The position numbers and the translations under genes are program-made. From NCBI GenBank assembly GCA_020024325.1, contig JAHHTY010000041.1, positions 1 through 19,219 on the forward strand: a stretch of DNA of 19,219 bases, read 5' to 3'. Shown here piece by piece: positions 1-7,146 of the stretch (positions are counted from its first letter, which is position 1; every line of letters begins with the position of its first letter). The notes under the pieces were generated by a model. That model searched no databases. It was not told the origin of the DNA and was given only the letters and a program-made list of their open reading frames with translations. Origin of the DNA: Negativibacillus sp. (lineage in GTDB: Bacteria > Bacillota > Clostridia > Oscillospirales > Ruminococcaceae).

Positions 1-14
1 TTTTGTGCATTCAT
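1..14 (-). CDS. 5' end of an unidentified gene leaving the left edge
   Basis: On the minus strand an ATG at 14 (a second one at 10) follows a GAGGTG ribosome binding site at about 8 bases spacing. Only the first four codons (Met-Asn-Ala-Gln) are inside the window, so nothing can be said about the product. The call rests on the ribosome binding site alone. Confidence 0.35.
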
Positions 15-77
15 TCTTTCCACACCTCTTTCAAAATTGTTTTATCGTATGGTTTGTTTTTGTCTATCAAAACAGCA

Positions 78-103
78 AGGTTTTGAGAATATCTCAAGAA
101 CCT
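78..103. repeat. Imperfect inverted repeat (hairpin)
   Basis: An 11-bp stem with one bulged G (98) and a 3-base loop, centred on position 90. It lies downstream of the minus-strand ribbon-helix-helix gene and is followed on that strand by GCTGTTTTG, so it may be a weak terminator. It could equally be an operator for the gene that starts at position 14. Confidence 0.4.
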
Positions 104-166
104 CACAGATAATTTTGGGAATATTTTTATCTATTATTACACATACCGAAAAAAATTAAAAAAGTT

Positions 167-823
167 CTAACAAATTATTGGTGTATCTTTGAGGTATTCA
201 AGATAAATTCCCTCGACAATTCGCTCCCATTGTTCTGTATCTTCACTCAAGCAGCTCTTTAACGCTCTGTCAATCATTTGAATGTATGCTGCAATTGCAC
301 TGCCAATTTCGTTGTCTGTACACCCTTCTTTTAATAAAGAAAAGTTTCGTATCATCTTTCCTTGACCTACTTGATACTGTGGTATAATTCCGGGGAATAG
401 CCTGCGAATATATTTTTGCTCTATCTTACAAAATTGATAGAAAAACGCATCCAACATCTCTATCAAACTTTCGGATTGGGTTCGTGTCATAATTTTCAGC
501 TGACCTATTTCATTCCCGTTATTGCGAGAAAGCTCAACTGTATATTTAATGGTTGGATTATACTTCACTCGCAGAGGGCTGCGAATACACAACATACTAT
601 CAGAACCTCTGTTCTGTATCTGGAAAGGTTCAAATCCGCCGATGACCGAAGCTAAGGAATCAAAGATATCTTTTCTTCTCTTTTCGGGTGTAATAAAAGA
701 AACATACTCGGCTAAAACCTGATTGATTAAATTGGAACGACTACTGCCCAAGGCGTAGGCTGCCCGGTCAATCTTTGCTACTACATCATCACTGAGCACC
801 AAACTATATACACTTTTACTCAT
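167..823 (-). CDS. Ribbon-helix-helix (CopG/Arc-like) protein with unassigned C-terminal domain
   Basis: A 218-residue protein. Residues about 5-45 fit a ribbon-helix-helix DNA-binding fold: a short beta segment (VYSLVLSDD), a helix (VVAKIDRAAYALG), then SRSNLINQVLAEY as the second helix. Residues 50-218 form a larger alpha/beta-looking region that I do not recognise; it has no transmembrane segment and no obvious catalytic motif. At this length it is much bigger than the 45-80 residue antitoxins of the same fold, and no toxin-like gene adjoins it, so I favour a stand-alone transcriptional regulator. The start follows GAGGTG at 7 bases spacing. A near-consensus sigma-A promoter lies just upstream and an AT palindrome adjoins its -35, which may point to self-regulation (inference). 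Confidence 0.75.
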   Translation of the reverse strand: MSKSVYSLVLSDDVVAKIDRAAYALGSSRSNLINQVLAEYVSFITPEKRRKDIFDSLASVIGGFEPFQIQNRGSDSMLCIRSPLRVKYNPTIKYTVELSRNNGNEIGQLKIMTRTQSESLIEMLDAFFYQFCKIEQKYIRRLFPGIIPQYQVGQGKMIRNFSLLKEGCTDNEIGSAIAAYIQMIDRALKSCLSEDTEQWERIVEGIYLEYLKDTPIIC

Positions 824-861
824 GCTATCTCACCTCTTACCTTTTCCTTTACTGCATCATT

Positions 862-890
862 ATTGTAAATCTTATTATTAAACTTGTCAA
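862..890 (-). promoter_or_regulatory. Sigma-A promoter of the ribbon-helix-helix gene
   Basis: On the minus strand a perfect -35 TTGACA (885-890), a 17-base spacer and -10 TACAAT (862-867) sit about 40 bases upstream of the ATG at 823. This is among the best sigma-A matches in the window. Confidence 0.7.
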
Positions 891-892
891 GC

Positions 893-906
893 ATATTATA
901 TAATAT
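893..906. promoter_or_regulatory. 14-bp AT palindrome adjoining the -35, candidate operator
   Basis: The 14 bases ATATTATATAATAT form a perfect palindrome 2 bp upstream of the -35 box of the ribbon-helix-helix gene. Proteins of that fold bind short palindromes, so it could be an autoregulatory site. The composition is pure A/T in an AT-rich spacer, so chance is a serious alternative. Confidence 0.25.
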
Positions 907-1005
907 AGTGTACTATTTTACAATTTATATACAAAAGAACCTAAGCCGAATTTCGTCCAAAAGTTTTTCACATCTTTTGGGATTCTTTCAAGACATCCTT
1001 TTATT

Positions 1006-1671
1006 TTACCAAAAACGCAGCGCTTGTGCCGTTTGGTTTAATTCTTTTCGGCATTGCTGCCAGTTTGGAAAAACACGTTCCACCTCTTTCCAAAATTCTC
1101 GGCTATGGTTGTGCTGTAAAATATGACATAATTCATGAACCACAACATAATCGACACAATGTTGTGGCGCAGTCATCAACCGCCAACTAAAATTCAGACT
1201 ATTTTTCCCGGAACAAGAGCCCCATCTTCCCCTTGCTCCATTTATATGGATTGCTGTCGGTATTACACCAAGTTGTGGTGCATAAAAGTTAACCCTGTTG
1301 ATGATTTCTTGCTTTGCAATTTGGCGATAAAGTTCCTCTGCCTGACTTTTTAATTGCTCCTCACTGCCTTTTTGCAAATAAAAGATACCTTGACTTTGAT
1401 CATAAAATCCTTTCTTATACTGCGTATATTGAATGGGCTTCATCTCTCCCAGCAGCGGCAACACACCATTTCTTACACAAAATATCGGCATTTCTTCCAT
1501 CTGAGTTTTCAGTTTTTCCTGACAGTTTAAAATCCAACCTTCCTTTTGTGCAACAAAACAGTCTATTTCTTTTTTGGTTACACGCTTGGGTGAGCGCACA
1601 ACAATTTGACCGTCTTGTTTAATTTGAATCGCAAGTGTTTTTCTATTTGAGCGAATTAACGTATACTCCAT
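1006..1671 (-). CDS. YgjP-like (DUF45) zinc metallopeptidase
   Basis: A 221-residue protein of the YgjP/SprT-like DUF45 group. The zinc site is HELCH at 179-183 (Glu180 catalytic) with a third histidine in the family motif HS..FW (His189). Upstream are the family's RxRWGSC signature (near 150-155) and the N-terminal RSNRKTLAIQIKQDG segment. The start follows AAGGAG at 6 bases spacing. Related genes are often annotated as M48 family or predicted metal-dependent hydrolase; the physiological substrate is unknown. It shares its upstream spacer with the divergent alcohol dehydrogenase, and I found no clear promoter of its own. Family assignment is firm, biological role is not. Confidence 0.88.
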   Translation of the reverse strand: MEYTLIRSNRKTLAIQIKQDGQIVVRSPKRVTKKEIDCFVAQKEGWILNCQEKLKTQMEEMPIFCVRNGVLPLLGEMKPIQYTQYKKGFYDQSQGIFYLQKGSEEQLKSQAEELYRQIAKQEIINRVNFYAPQLGVIPTAIHINGARGRWGSCSGKNSLNFSWRLMTAPQHCVDYVVVHELCHILQHNHSREFWKEVERVFPNWQQCRKELNQTAQALRFW

Positions 1672-1774
1672 TTTTTCTCCTTTTTATTTCAAGTTTTTAT
1701 GTTAATACTTTTAGGGCAATAAGTTCAATTCAAACAATGTTTTATAAACCTTTCGACGAATTTTCTGAAATAAA

Positions 1775-1792
1775 TTGTTAATCTATTGACAA
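1775..1792. promoter_or_regulatory. Rex-type operator upstream of the alcohol dehydrogenase
   Basis: The site TTGTTAATCTATTGACAA matches the clostridial Rex consensus TTGTTAANNNNTTAACAA at all but one fixed position. The inverted symmetry continues outward for 3 more bases on each side (AAA/TTT). It covers the -35 hexamer (1786-1791) of the alcohol dehydrogenase promoter, where a bound repressor would block RNA polymerase. Rex releases DNA at high NADH, which suits a gene that reoxidises NADH. The link to Rex is inference from the motif and the gene it controls. Confidence 0.65.
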
Positions 1793-1813
1793 TTTATTTT
1801 TTAGAGCTATAAT
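1786..1813 (+). promoter_or_regulatory. Sigma-A promoter of the iron alcohol dehydrogenase
   Basis: Perfect TTGACA (1786-1791), a 16-base spacer and perfect TATAAT (1808-1813). Transcription would start near 1820, leaving a leader of about 68 bases before the ATG at 1888. Such strength suggests high expression when the overlapping Rex-like site is free. Confidence 0.8.
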
Positions 1814-1887
1814 TGAAAACGATGATTGATAAAAAATTAACCATTTAAATAAACTACGGGTAAAAGCAAAACAGGAGGAATTATAAA

Positions 1888-3063
1888 ATGGCTAGATTTA
1901 CATTACCAAGAGATCTTTATCACGGAGAAAACGCACTGGAGGCTCTTAAAGACCTGGAAGGCAAACGAGCATTTGTTGTTGTAGGTGGCGGCAGCATGAA
2001 ACGCTTTGGTTTTCTGGACAAGGTATGTGACTACCTGAAAGAAGCCGGAATGGAAGTTGCTTTGTTTGAGGGTGTTGAACCTGACCCATCTGTTGACACT
2101 GTTATGAAGGGTGCTGAAATGATGCGTGAATTCCAGCCTGACTGGATTGTATCGATCGGCGGTGGCTCCCCAATCGACGCTGCAAAAGCAATGTGGGCTT
2201 TCTATGAATATCCTGATACCACTTTCGAGCAGCTGTGCATTCCATTTAACTTCCCAAAACTGCGTAAAAAAGCAAAATTCTGCGCAATTCCTTCTACTTC
2301 CGGTACCGCTACCGAAGTAACTGCTTTCTCTGTTATTACCGACTATAAAAAAGGTATCAAATATCCTCTGGCTGACTTCAACATTACCCCTGATGTTGCC
2401 ATTGTAGATCCTGCTCTGGCAGAAACCATGCCAAAGAAATTGACCGCTCACACCGGAATGGATGCTATGACTCATGCAATCGAGGCTTATGTTTCCACTC
2501 TGCACTGCGATTACACCGACCCACTGGCTTTGCACGCAATCAAAATGATCAGCCGTGATCTAATCCCAAGCTATAACGGTGACACATCCGCCCGTGCAAG
2601 CATGCACAATGCACAGTGCTTAGCTGGTATGGCATTCTCCAACGCACTGCTGGGTATTGTTCACTCAATGGCTCACAAAACAGGAGCTGCCTACAGCGGC
2701 GGTCACATTGTACACGGTTGTGCAAATGCAATGTATCTGCCAAAGGTTATTAAATTTAACAGCAAAAATCCAGAAGCTGACAAACGCTACTGCGAAATTG
2801 CTGCTTTCCTTGGTCTGGAGCCAAGCACCGACGCACTGATCGCTCACATCAACCAAATGAATAAACAGCTGGATATTCCAACCTGCATCAAAGACTACGA
2901 AGGCGGTATCATTGATGAAAAAGAATTCCTCGAAAAACTGCCTCAGGTTGCAGAACTGGCTGTTGGTGATGCCTGCACCGGTTCCAACCCACGTTCCATC
3001 ACCCCTGCTGAGATGGAAAAACTTCTGAAATGCTGCTTCTATGATGAAGAGGTAGATTTCTAA
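1888..3063 (+). CDS. Iron-containing alcohol dehydrogenase
   Basis: A 391-residue group III (iron-dependent) alcohol dehydrogenase, reducing an aldehyde or ketone with NAD(P)H or the reverse. Seen: the nucleotide-binding GGGSPIDAAKAM at about 91-102, and metal ligands fitting the family pattern: Asp192 and His196 in GMDAMTHAIEAY, His259 in HSMAH, His276 in HGCANA, with His263 as the conserved nearby catalytic histidine. The closest resemblance I recognise is to butanol dehydrogenases and the C-terminal half of AdhE; the acyl-CoA-reducing half of AdhE is absent. AGGAGG at 1873-1878 sets the start. It is a single-gene unit with a consensus promoter, a Rex-like box and a strong terminator, pointing to a fermentative role in recycling NADH. 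The substrate cannot be read from the sequence. Confidence 0.93.
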   Translation: MARFTLPRDLYHGENALEALKDLEGKRAFVVVGGGSMKRFGFLDKVCDYLKEAGMEVALFEGVEPDPSVDTVMKGAEMMREFQPDWIVSIGGGSPIDAAKAMWAFYEYPDTTFEQLCIPFNFPKLRKKAKFCAIPSTSGTATEVTAFSVITDYKKGIKYPLADFNITPDVAIVDPALAETMPKKLTAHTGMDAMTHAIEAYVSTLHCDYTDPLALHAIKMISRDLIPSYNGDTSARASMHNAQCLAGMAFSNALLGIVHSMAHKTGAAYSGGHIVHGCANAMYLPKVIKFNSKNPEADKRYCEIAAFLGLEPSTDALIAHINQMNKQLDIPTCIKDYEGGIIDEKEFLEKLPQVAELAVGDACTGSNPRSITPAEMEKLLKCCFYDEEVDF

Positions 3064-3106
3064 TCTTGATATAATTTTACTAACACTTTTACACTTCTCA
3101 TTCTTT

Positions 3107-3145
3107 AAAAGGGCTGTTCCCATCAGGGAACAGCCCTTTTATTTT
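3107..3145. terminator. Bidirectional intrinsic terminator
   Basis: A 15-bp perfect stem (3107-3121 with 3126-3140), loop ATCA, flanked by A-runs and T-runs on both sides. It ends the alcohol dehydrogenase transcript and, on the minus strand, the alr operon. Confidence 0.93.
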
Positions 3146-3152
3146 ACCTTTT

Positions 3153-3809
3153 TTAAAGTGATCTTGTTTCTCTGCACTGCGGAAAATTGGGACAGCCATA
3201 AAATTTTTGTCCTTTTCTTTCTCCTTTGCTTACTGTACGCAGGACCATTGGCACACCACATTCTGGGCAAACCGGGATAAAATCTTCATCCGGTTTTTGT
3301 TTTTCTCTTTGGTGGGCACACAAAAAATCATATAGCACTCCCAACTCCTGCCGTCCATAGCTTCTTTTGCAGGGAACATGAAACAGCGGAATACCTGCTG
3401 TTTTAAATGCCTTATCCAGAAAAGCATCTCTCCGCTGCCGTTCTTTCTGTTTATGGGAACGATCGTCCAGCTCTACTGCACACAAAATTTTCATTGTCTT
3501 TCTTTCACACAGTACAAAATCGAGATGTTTTTGGGAAATCCAATTAAAATATTTTTGTCTGTCATGTTTTATGTTGGAACGCACTCGTAACACCTCTCGA
3601 ACCGAGGGTTTTGGGCAAATTAAAATTTCTTCTCCCACCAAACGCTCCAGCACCTGATAAAAATATCTTTCTGCCGGGCTTAGAAAATACTCCTGCGACT
3701 CATAAGGTGTTTTCCACCATGAGTTTGCCTGTCGAGATTTTTTATAAAACAATCTAACCAGCAAAAAAATAATGGCAGCCACCAACCCAACCAAAACGGG
3801 ATATTTCAT
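3153..3809 (-). CDS. Membrane-anchored DUF2726 protein with C-terminal topoisomerase-type zinc ribbon
   Basis: Three parts are visible in 218 residues. Residues 4-22 form one hydrophobic membrane segment followed by a basic stretch (FYKKSRQ). Residues about 42-165 match DUF2726, with the pattern HLDFVL...AVELDDRSH, which resembles the core of PD-(D/E)XK nucleases. The C-terminus has a four-cysteine zinc ribbon (Cys181, Cys184, Cys206, Cys212) like those of topoisomerase I. The combination suggests a nucleic-acid-binding or cleaving protein held at the membrane; nuclease activity is inference only. The start is uncertain: ATG at 3809 or TTG at 3812, both 12-15 bases behind an AGGAG. It begins 41 bp downstream of alr on the same strand and probably shares its transcript. 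Confidence 0.8.
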   Translation of the reverse strand: MKYPVLVGLVAAIIFLLVRLFYKKSRQANSWWKTPYESQEYFLSPAERYFYQVLERLVGEEILICPKPSVREVLRVRSNIKHDRQKYFNWISQKHLDFVLCERKTMKILCAVELDDRSHKQKERQRRDAFLDKAFKTAGIPLFHVPCKRSYGRQELGVLYDFLCAHQREKQKPDEDFIPVCPECGVPMVLRTVSKGERKGQKFYGCPNFPQCRETRSL

Positions 3810-3850
3810 CAAATTTTTCTGATTCTCCTTGCAATATTGAAAAGGTTAAC

Positions 3851-5044
3851 CTATTCCACCATATGGCGAACATAATCCACTACACCGATATCTTTTCCAT
3901 TGCGGCGATACACTCGTGGAACACGCTTTCCGATAACGCACATAACCTCATAATGAACAGTATCGGTCATTGCTGCAATCTCTTCCATTGTGATTCGTTT
4001 GCCATTTTCCTCACCAACAATGGTAATCTGCAAGCCGTCACTCAGGTTCGGAATTCCTGTAACATCTAAAAGTAACTGGTCCATACAGATGCGACCCACA
4101 ATATTGGCAAAATGCCCATTGACCAACATTCTGCCTCGATTGGACAAGCTGCGGTGATATCCGTCTGCATATCCAATTGGCACAGTGGCAATCTTCATAT
4201 CATGGTCCGCAGTAAATGTTCTGCCATAGCTTAACTTTGCACCTGCTTTCACATCTTTTATCATTGAGATAACCGAATGAAGCTGCATTGCCGGTTTCAG
4301 GTCGATTTTACCTTCACAGGCTTTATCCGGAACCAACCCATAGATCAGCACCCCAGCCCGAACCATATCCAGATGAAACTCCGGATAGTTAACAATTCCC
4401 CCACTGTTGCAGCAGTGGCGGATTGTAAAATGAACTCCTCTTTTCTGCAAGGCATCACACACTCTGATAAAACATTCATACTGCTGTCGGGTATAATCAA
4501 TAGAATCTTCATTATATTCATCTGAACTGGAAAAATGGGTGAAGATGCCATCGCAGCGTAAATTCGGGAAACTGCAAACATTGGCAATTTCTTCCACTGC
4601 TGTCTGTATATCCTGTTCTGCTTCAAAACCGATTCGTCCCATACCGGTATCCACCTTAATATGGCAAGCAACCGTCACACCTGCACGCTGTGCCTGTTGC
4701 TGGAGCTTTTTTGCATATTCCAAGGAAAACACCGCCTGAGTAATATTGTACTCACAAAGCTGCTTTGCTTTGTTTGGCGGGGTTGTTCCCAAAATTAAAA
4801 TCGGATGATAGATTCCTTGATTGCGCAGCGACATCGCTTCGGTCAGGTTGGACACTGCAAACCAGTTGACTCCCAATCGAACCAGCTCATCTGCAATATA
4901 TTTATCTCCATGTCCATATGCGTCCGCCTTCACCACACCCATAATCATGCAACCGGGTTTTAATTTTTCCTTGATAGAGCGAATATTATAATCGATGCAG
5001 TCCAAGTCTACTACTGCCCAGCTGCGTCGAAGAAAATCAACCAT
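3851..5044 (-). CDS. alr: Alanine racemase
   Basis: A 397-residue PLP enzyme interconverting L- and D-alanine for peptidoglycan. The PLP lysine is Lys39 in VVKADAYGHG, the catalytic tyrosine is Tyr273 in LSYGRTF, and GYADGY (291-296) and the ICMDQ segment (319-323) of the C-terminal beta domain are present. Length and order are normal for the family. GGAGGAGAG precedes the ATG at a good distance. It is divergent from the spoVA operon; alanine racemases can also act in spores, where they convert the germinant L-Ala to D-Ala, so a sporulation link is possible but not shown. A second alanine racemase may exist elsewhere in the genome. Confidence 0.96.
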   Translation of the reverse strand: MVDFLRRSWAVVDLDCIDYNIRSIKEKLKPGCMIMGVVKADAYGHGDKYIADELVRLGVNWFAVSNLTEAMSLRNQGIYHPILILGTTPPNKAKQLCEYNITQAVFSLEYAKKLQQQAQRAGVTVACHIKVDTGMGRIGFEAEQDIQTAVEEIANVCSFPNLRCDGIFTHFSSSDEYNEDSIDYTRQQYECFIRVCDALQKRGVHFTIRHCCNSGGIVNYPEFHLDMVRAGVLIYGLVPDKACEGKIDLKPAMQLHSVISMIKDVKAGAKLSYGRTFTADHDMKIATVPIGYADGYHRSLSNRGRMLVNGHFANIVGRICMDQLLLDVTGIPNLSDGLQITIVGEENGKRITMEEIAAMTDTVHYEVMCVIGKRVPRVYRRNGKDIGVVDYVRHMVE

Positions 5045-5067
5045 CGTTCTCTCCTCCTGTCATTCTA

Positions 5068-5095
5068 ATTTTATATATATTATTTTCTATCCCAA
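5068..5095 (-). promoter_or_regulatory. Candidate promoter of alr
   Basis: On the minus strand TTGGGA (5090-5095), a 16-base spacer and TAAAAT (5068-5073), about 24 bases from the ATG. The -35 is a partial match and the region is very AT-rich, so this is tentative. Confidence 0.4.
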
Positions 5096-5138
5096 GATAC
5101 TTTACATCATTTCATTTTTTTATTCCATCTATTTCCAT

Positions 5139-5168
5139 CTATCAAAAGCTATTCTTAGGCACATACTA
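5139..5168 (+). promoter_or_regulatory. Candidate sigma-G promoter of the spoVA operon
   Basis: The heptamer CATACTA (5162-5168) matches the forespore sigma-G -10 pattern. It lies about 100 bases before spoVAC, and a partial -35 (CTATCA, 5139-5144) sits 17 bases upstream. The spoVA operon of Bacillus is sigma-G dependent, which supports the call. The -35 lacks the usual G. Confidence 0.4.
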
Positions 5169-5266
5169 TAACTATACATGAAATTTGTAAAAGATACAAT
5201 AATTTTTCTTAAACGTATCATGTTAAACCATACAGCTTTTGCTGCCCCGAAAGGAGAAGATAATGG

Positions 5267-5695
5267 ATGACAAAACAAAAATATGCCCAATGGGTTAAAG
5301 AAGAAAGTCCCAATTCCAAAGGTCCGGTCAACATTTCAAAGGCATTTGTTTCAGGAGGTCTTATTTGTGTAATTGGTCAACTCCTGATTTTCTTGTATGA
5401 AAATCTTGGTGCCGGGGAAAAAGCCCCCGTTTTGGCATCACTGTCACTGGTAATACTGTCTGCTGTTTTAACAGGGGTCAATGTCTATGATAATATTGCA
5501 AAACACGCCGGAGCAGGAACGCTGGTACCTATCACCGGATTTGCAAATTCAATGGTGAGTGCTGCTATGGAATTTAAGACCGAAGGTTATGTTGTTGGTT
5601 TAGGTGCAAAAATGTTCTCGATTGCAGGTCCTGTTATCGTTTATGGTGTCAGTGCTTCCGTTTTATACGGTATCATCCTTGTTATCTTTGGTTAG
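5267..5695 (+). CDS. spoVAC: Stage V sporulation protein AC
   Basis: A 142-residue integral membrane protein with about four hydrophobic segments. The conserved GGLICVIGQ near the N-terminus and GAGTLVPITGFANSM in the middle identify SpoVAC. The SpoVA proteins form the spore inner-membrane channel that takes up calcium-dipicolinate during sporulation and releases it at germination. In Bacillus, SpoVAC has been described as a mechanosensitive channel. AAGGAGAA sits 8 bases before the ATG at 5267; an out-of-frame ATG at 5263 gives only 11 codons. First gene of spoVAC-D-E. Confidence 0.97.
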   Translation: MTKQKYAQWVKEESPNSKGPVNISKAFVSGGLICVIGQLLIFLYENLGAGEKAPVLASLSLVILSAVLTGVNVYDNIAKHAGAGTLVPITGFANSMVSAAMEFKTEGYVVGLGAKMFSIAGPVIVYGVSASVLYGIILVIFG

Positions 5696-5707
5696 GAGGG
5701 AACTGTA

Positions 5708-6739
5708 ATGGCTCAAAGGATTGGAAAACAAACCTTGCTGCTCATCTCCAGCCCGTCAATAATCGGTTATGCTGCTGTGGGAGCAAAACAGGAAAAGATC
5801 GGCCCTCTTGCCGGATATTTCGACTATCTTTCCGACGATTCTTCTTTTGGTGAAAAGACATGGGAAAAATCGGAAATTTTTTTACAGAAAAAAGCCATTG
5901 AGCTTGCTCTGCAAAAATGCGGTAAAAAAGAAGAACAAATGGACTACCTTTTTGCCGGTGACCTGCTGAACCAATGTATCAGCTCCGCATATGTTGCAAG
6001 GGAACTGCAAACCCCGTTCTTTGGTTTATATGGGGCTTGTTCCACTATGTCCGAAAGTTTGTGTCTTGCCGGAATGTTTGTGGACAGCAAATTGGCCGAA
6101 CATTGTATCGCTGCTACTTCTTCGCACTTTTGTTCTGCAGAACGTCAGTTCCGCTATCCTTTAGAGTATGGCGGCCAACGACCACCCACCGCGCAATGGA
6201 CTGTCACCGGTTCAGGAGCCTGTGTTGTTGCCTCTTCCTGCAAAGCACCATTTTTAAGGGCTGTCACTATTGGTACCGTAACTGATTTCGGCGTGACTGA
6301 TATTGGAAACATGGGGGCTGCGATGGCTCCTGCTGCCGCTAAAACCATCACTCAATTTTTTCAGGACACTGCAACCAAACCGGATGATTATGACCTTATC
6401 TTAACCGGGGATCTTGGATTTGTGGGAAGCCGTTTATTTGAACGCTTAATGCAGGAGGATGGTTATCCTCTGGCAAATATCCACAACGATTGTGGTTTGA
6501 TGATCTATGACCGCTCCAAGCAAGATGTTCATGCAGGCGGCTCTGGATGTGGCTGTGCTGCATCTGTTCTGTGCTCCTTTATTCTTCCTCAGATTGCCTG
6601 TCAACGGCTTAAAAACGTTTTATTTATGGCGACAGGTGCTTTAATGAGCCCCACCAGCACACAGCAAGGAGAAAGTATTCCCGGTATTGCCCATTTAATT
6701 CATCTTTCTGCCTTTCCGTATCAAGAGGAGGTAAAATAA
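5708..6739 (+). CDS. spoVAD: Stage V sporulation protein AD
   Basis: A 343-residue soluble protein with a thiolase-like fold, the usual length for the family. It is the dipicolinic-acid-binding component of the SpoVA complex. Recognisable segments are the N-terminal GKQTLLLISSPSIIGYAAVGA, FGLYGACSTMSESL in the position of the thiolase nucleophile region, and HAGGSGCGCAASVL towards the C-terminus. GGAGGG lies just before the ATG, 12 bp after the spoVAC stop, so the two genes are one transcript. Confidence 0.97.
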   Translation: MAQRIGKQTLLLISSPSIIGYAAVGAKQEKIGPLAGYFDYLSDDSSFGEKTWEKSEIFLQKKAIELALQKCGKKEEQMDYLFAGDLLNQCISSAYVARELQTPFFGLYGACSTMSESLCLAGMFVDSKLAEHCIAATSSHFCSAERQFRYPLEYGGQRPPTAQWTVTGSGACVVASSCKAPFLRAVTIGTVTDFGVTDIGNMGAAMAPAAAKTITQFFQDTATKPDDYDLILTGDLGFVGSRLFERLMQEDGYPLANIHNDCGLMIYDRSKQDVHAGGSGCGCAASVLCSFILPQIACQRLKNVLFMATGALMSPTSTQQGESIPGIAHLIHLSAFPYQEEVK

Positions 6740-6740
6740 A

Positions 6741-7106
6741 TTGGATATGATGATGCTTGTAAAAGCCTTTTTGGTCGGTGGTATCATCTGTGCCATTGGT
6801 CAGGTGCTTATTGATTATACAAAACTGACTCCTGCCCGAATTCTTGTTTCTTTCGTGGTAATTGGCGTTGCCTTAGGTGCTTTGGGCTGGTATCAGCCAT
6901 TGATTGATTTTGCCGGAGCCGGAGCCACGGTACCTTTAACCGGATTTGGTGCAACACTTGCAAAAGGTGTGAAGGAAGCAGTCAGCAAAGACGGATTGTT
7001 CGGTGCATTCACCGGAGGACTTACCGGGAGTGCTGCCGGAATTACAGTCGCAGTTGTGGCTGCTTTAATTGTTGGTTTGGTTTGTAAATCGGGCGAAAAA
7101 AGCTAA
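6741..7106 (+). CDS. spoVAE: Stage V sporulation protein AE
   Basis: A 121-residue membrane protein closing the operon. The sequence parallels SpoVAC: GGIICAIGQ matches GGLICVIGQ, and GAGATVPLTGFG matches GAGTLVPITGFA, so the two are paralogous membrane subunits. The start is the TTG at 6741, one base after the spoVAD stop, with GAGGAGGT about 8 bases upstream; an ATG at 6747 is the alternative. It corresponds to the SpoVAEB form of Bacillus. The stop codon overlaps the terminator stem. No spoVAA, AB or AF is present here, as is common in clostridia, where C-D-E is the minimal set. Confidence 0.95.
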   Translation: MDMMMLVKAFLVGGIICAIGQVLIDYTKLTPARILVSFVVIGVALGALGWYQPLIDFAGAGATVPLTGFGATLAKGVKEAVSKDGLFGAFTGGLTGSAAGITVAVVAALIVGLVCKSGEKS

Positions 7107-7145
7107 AACGACCTGTTGAAATATTTCAACAGGTCGTTTTTTATT
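7105..7145. terminator. Bidirectional intrinsic terminator of the spoVA operon
   Basis: A perfect 17-bp stem (7105-7121 with 7124-7140) followed by a T-run. It starts inside the spoVAE stop codon. The mirror A-run lets it also end the minus-strand MATE gene, whose stop codon lies at 7147. Confidence 0.93.
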
Positions 7146-7146
7146 A

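Noticed and set aside
957..980. 7-bp inverted repeat CCAAAAG/CTTTTGG as a terminator for the YgjP-like gene
   Set aside because: The stem is short and AT-rich, and no T-run follows on the minus strand.
167..1671. Toxin-antitoxin or protease-regulator pair formed by the ribbon-helix-helix and YgjP-like genes
   Set aside because: The genes are 182 bp apart with a separate strong promoter, and neither protein has the size or motifs of a known toxin-antitoxin module.
1903..2535. 210-codon open frame antisense to the alcohol dehydrogenase
   Set aside because: It is a shadow of a well-identified gene, has no family signature and no independent promoter or ribosome binding site.
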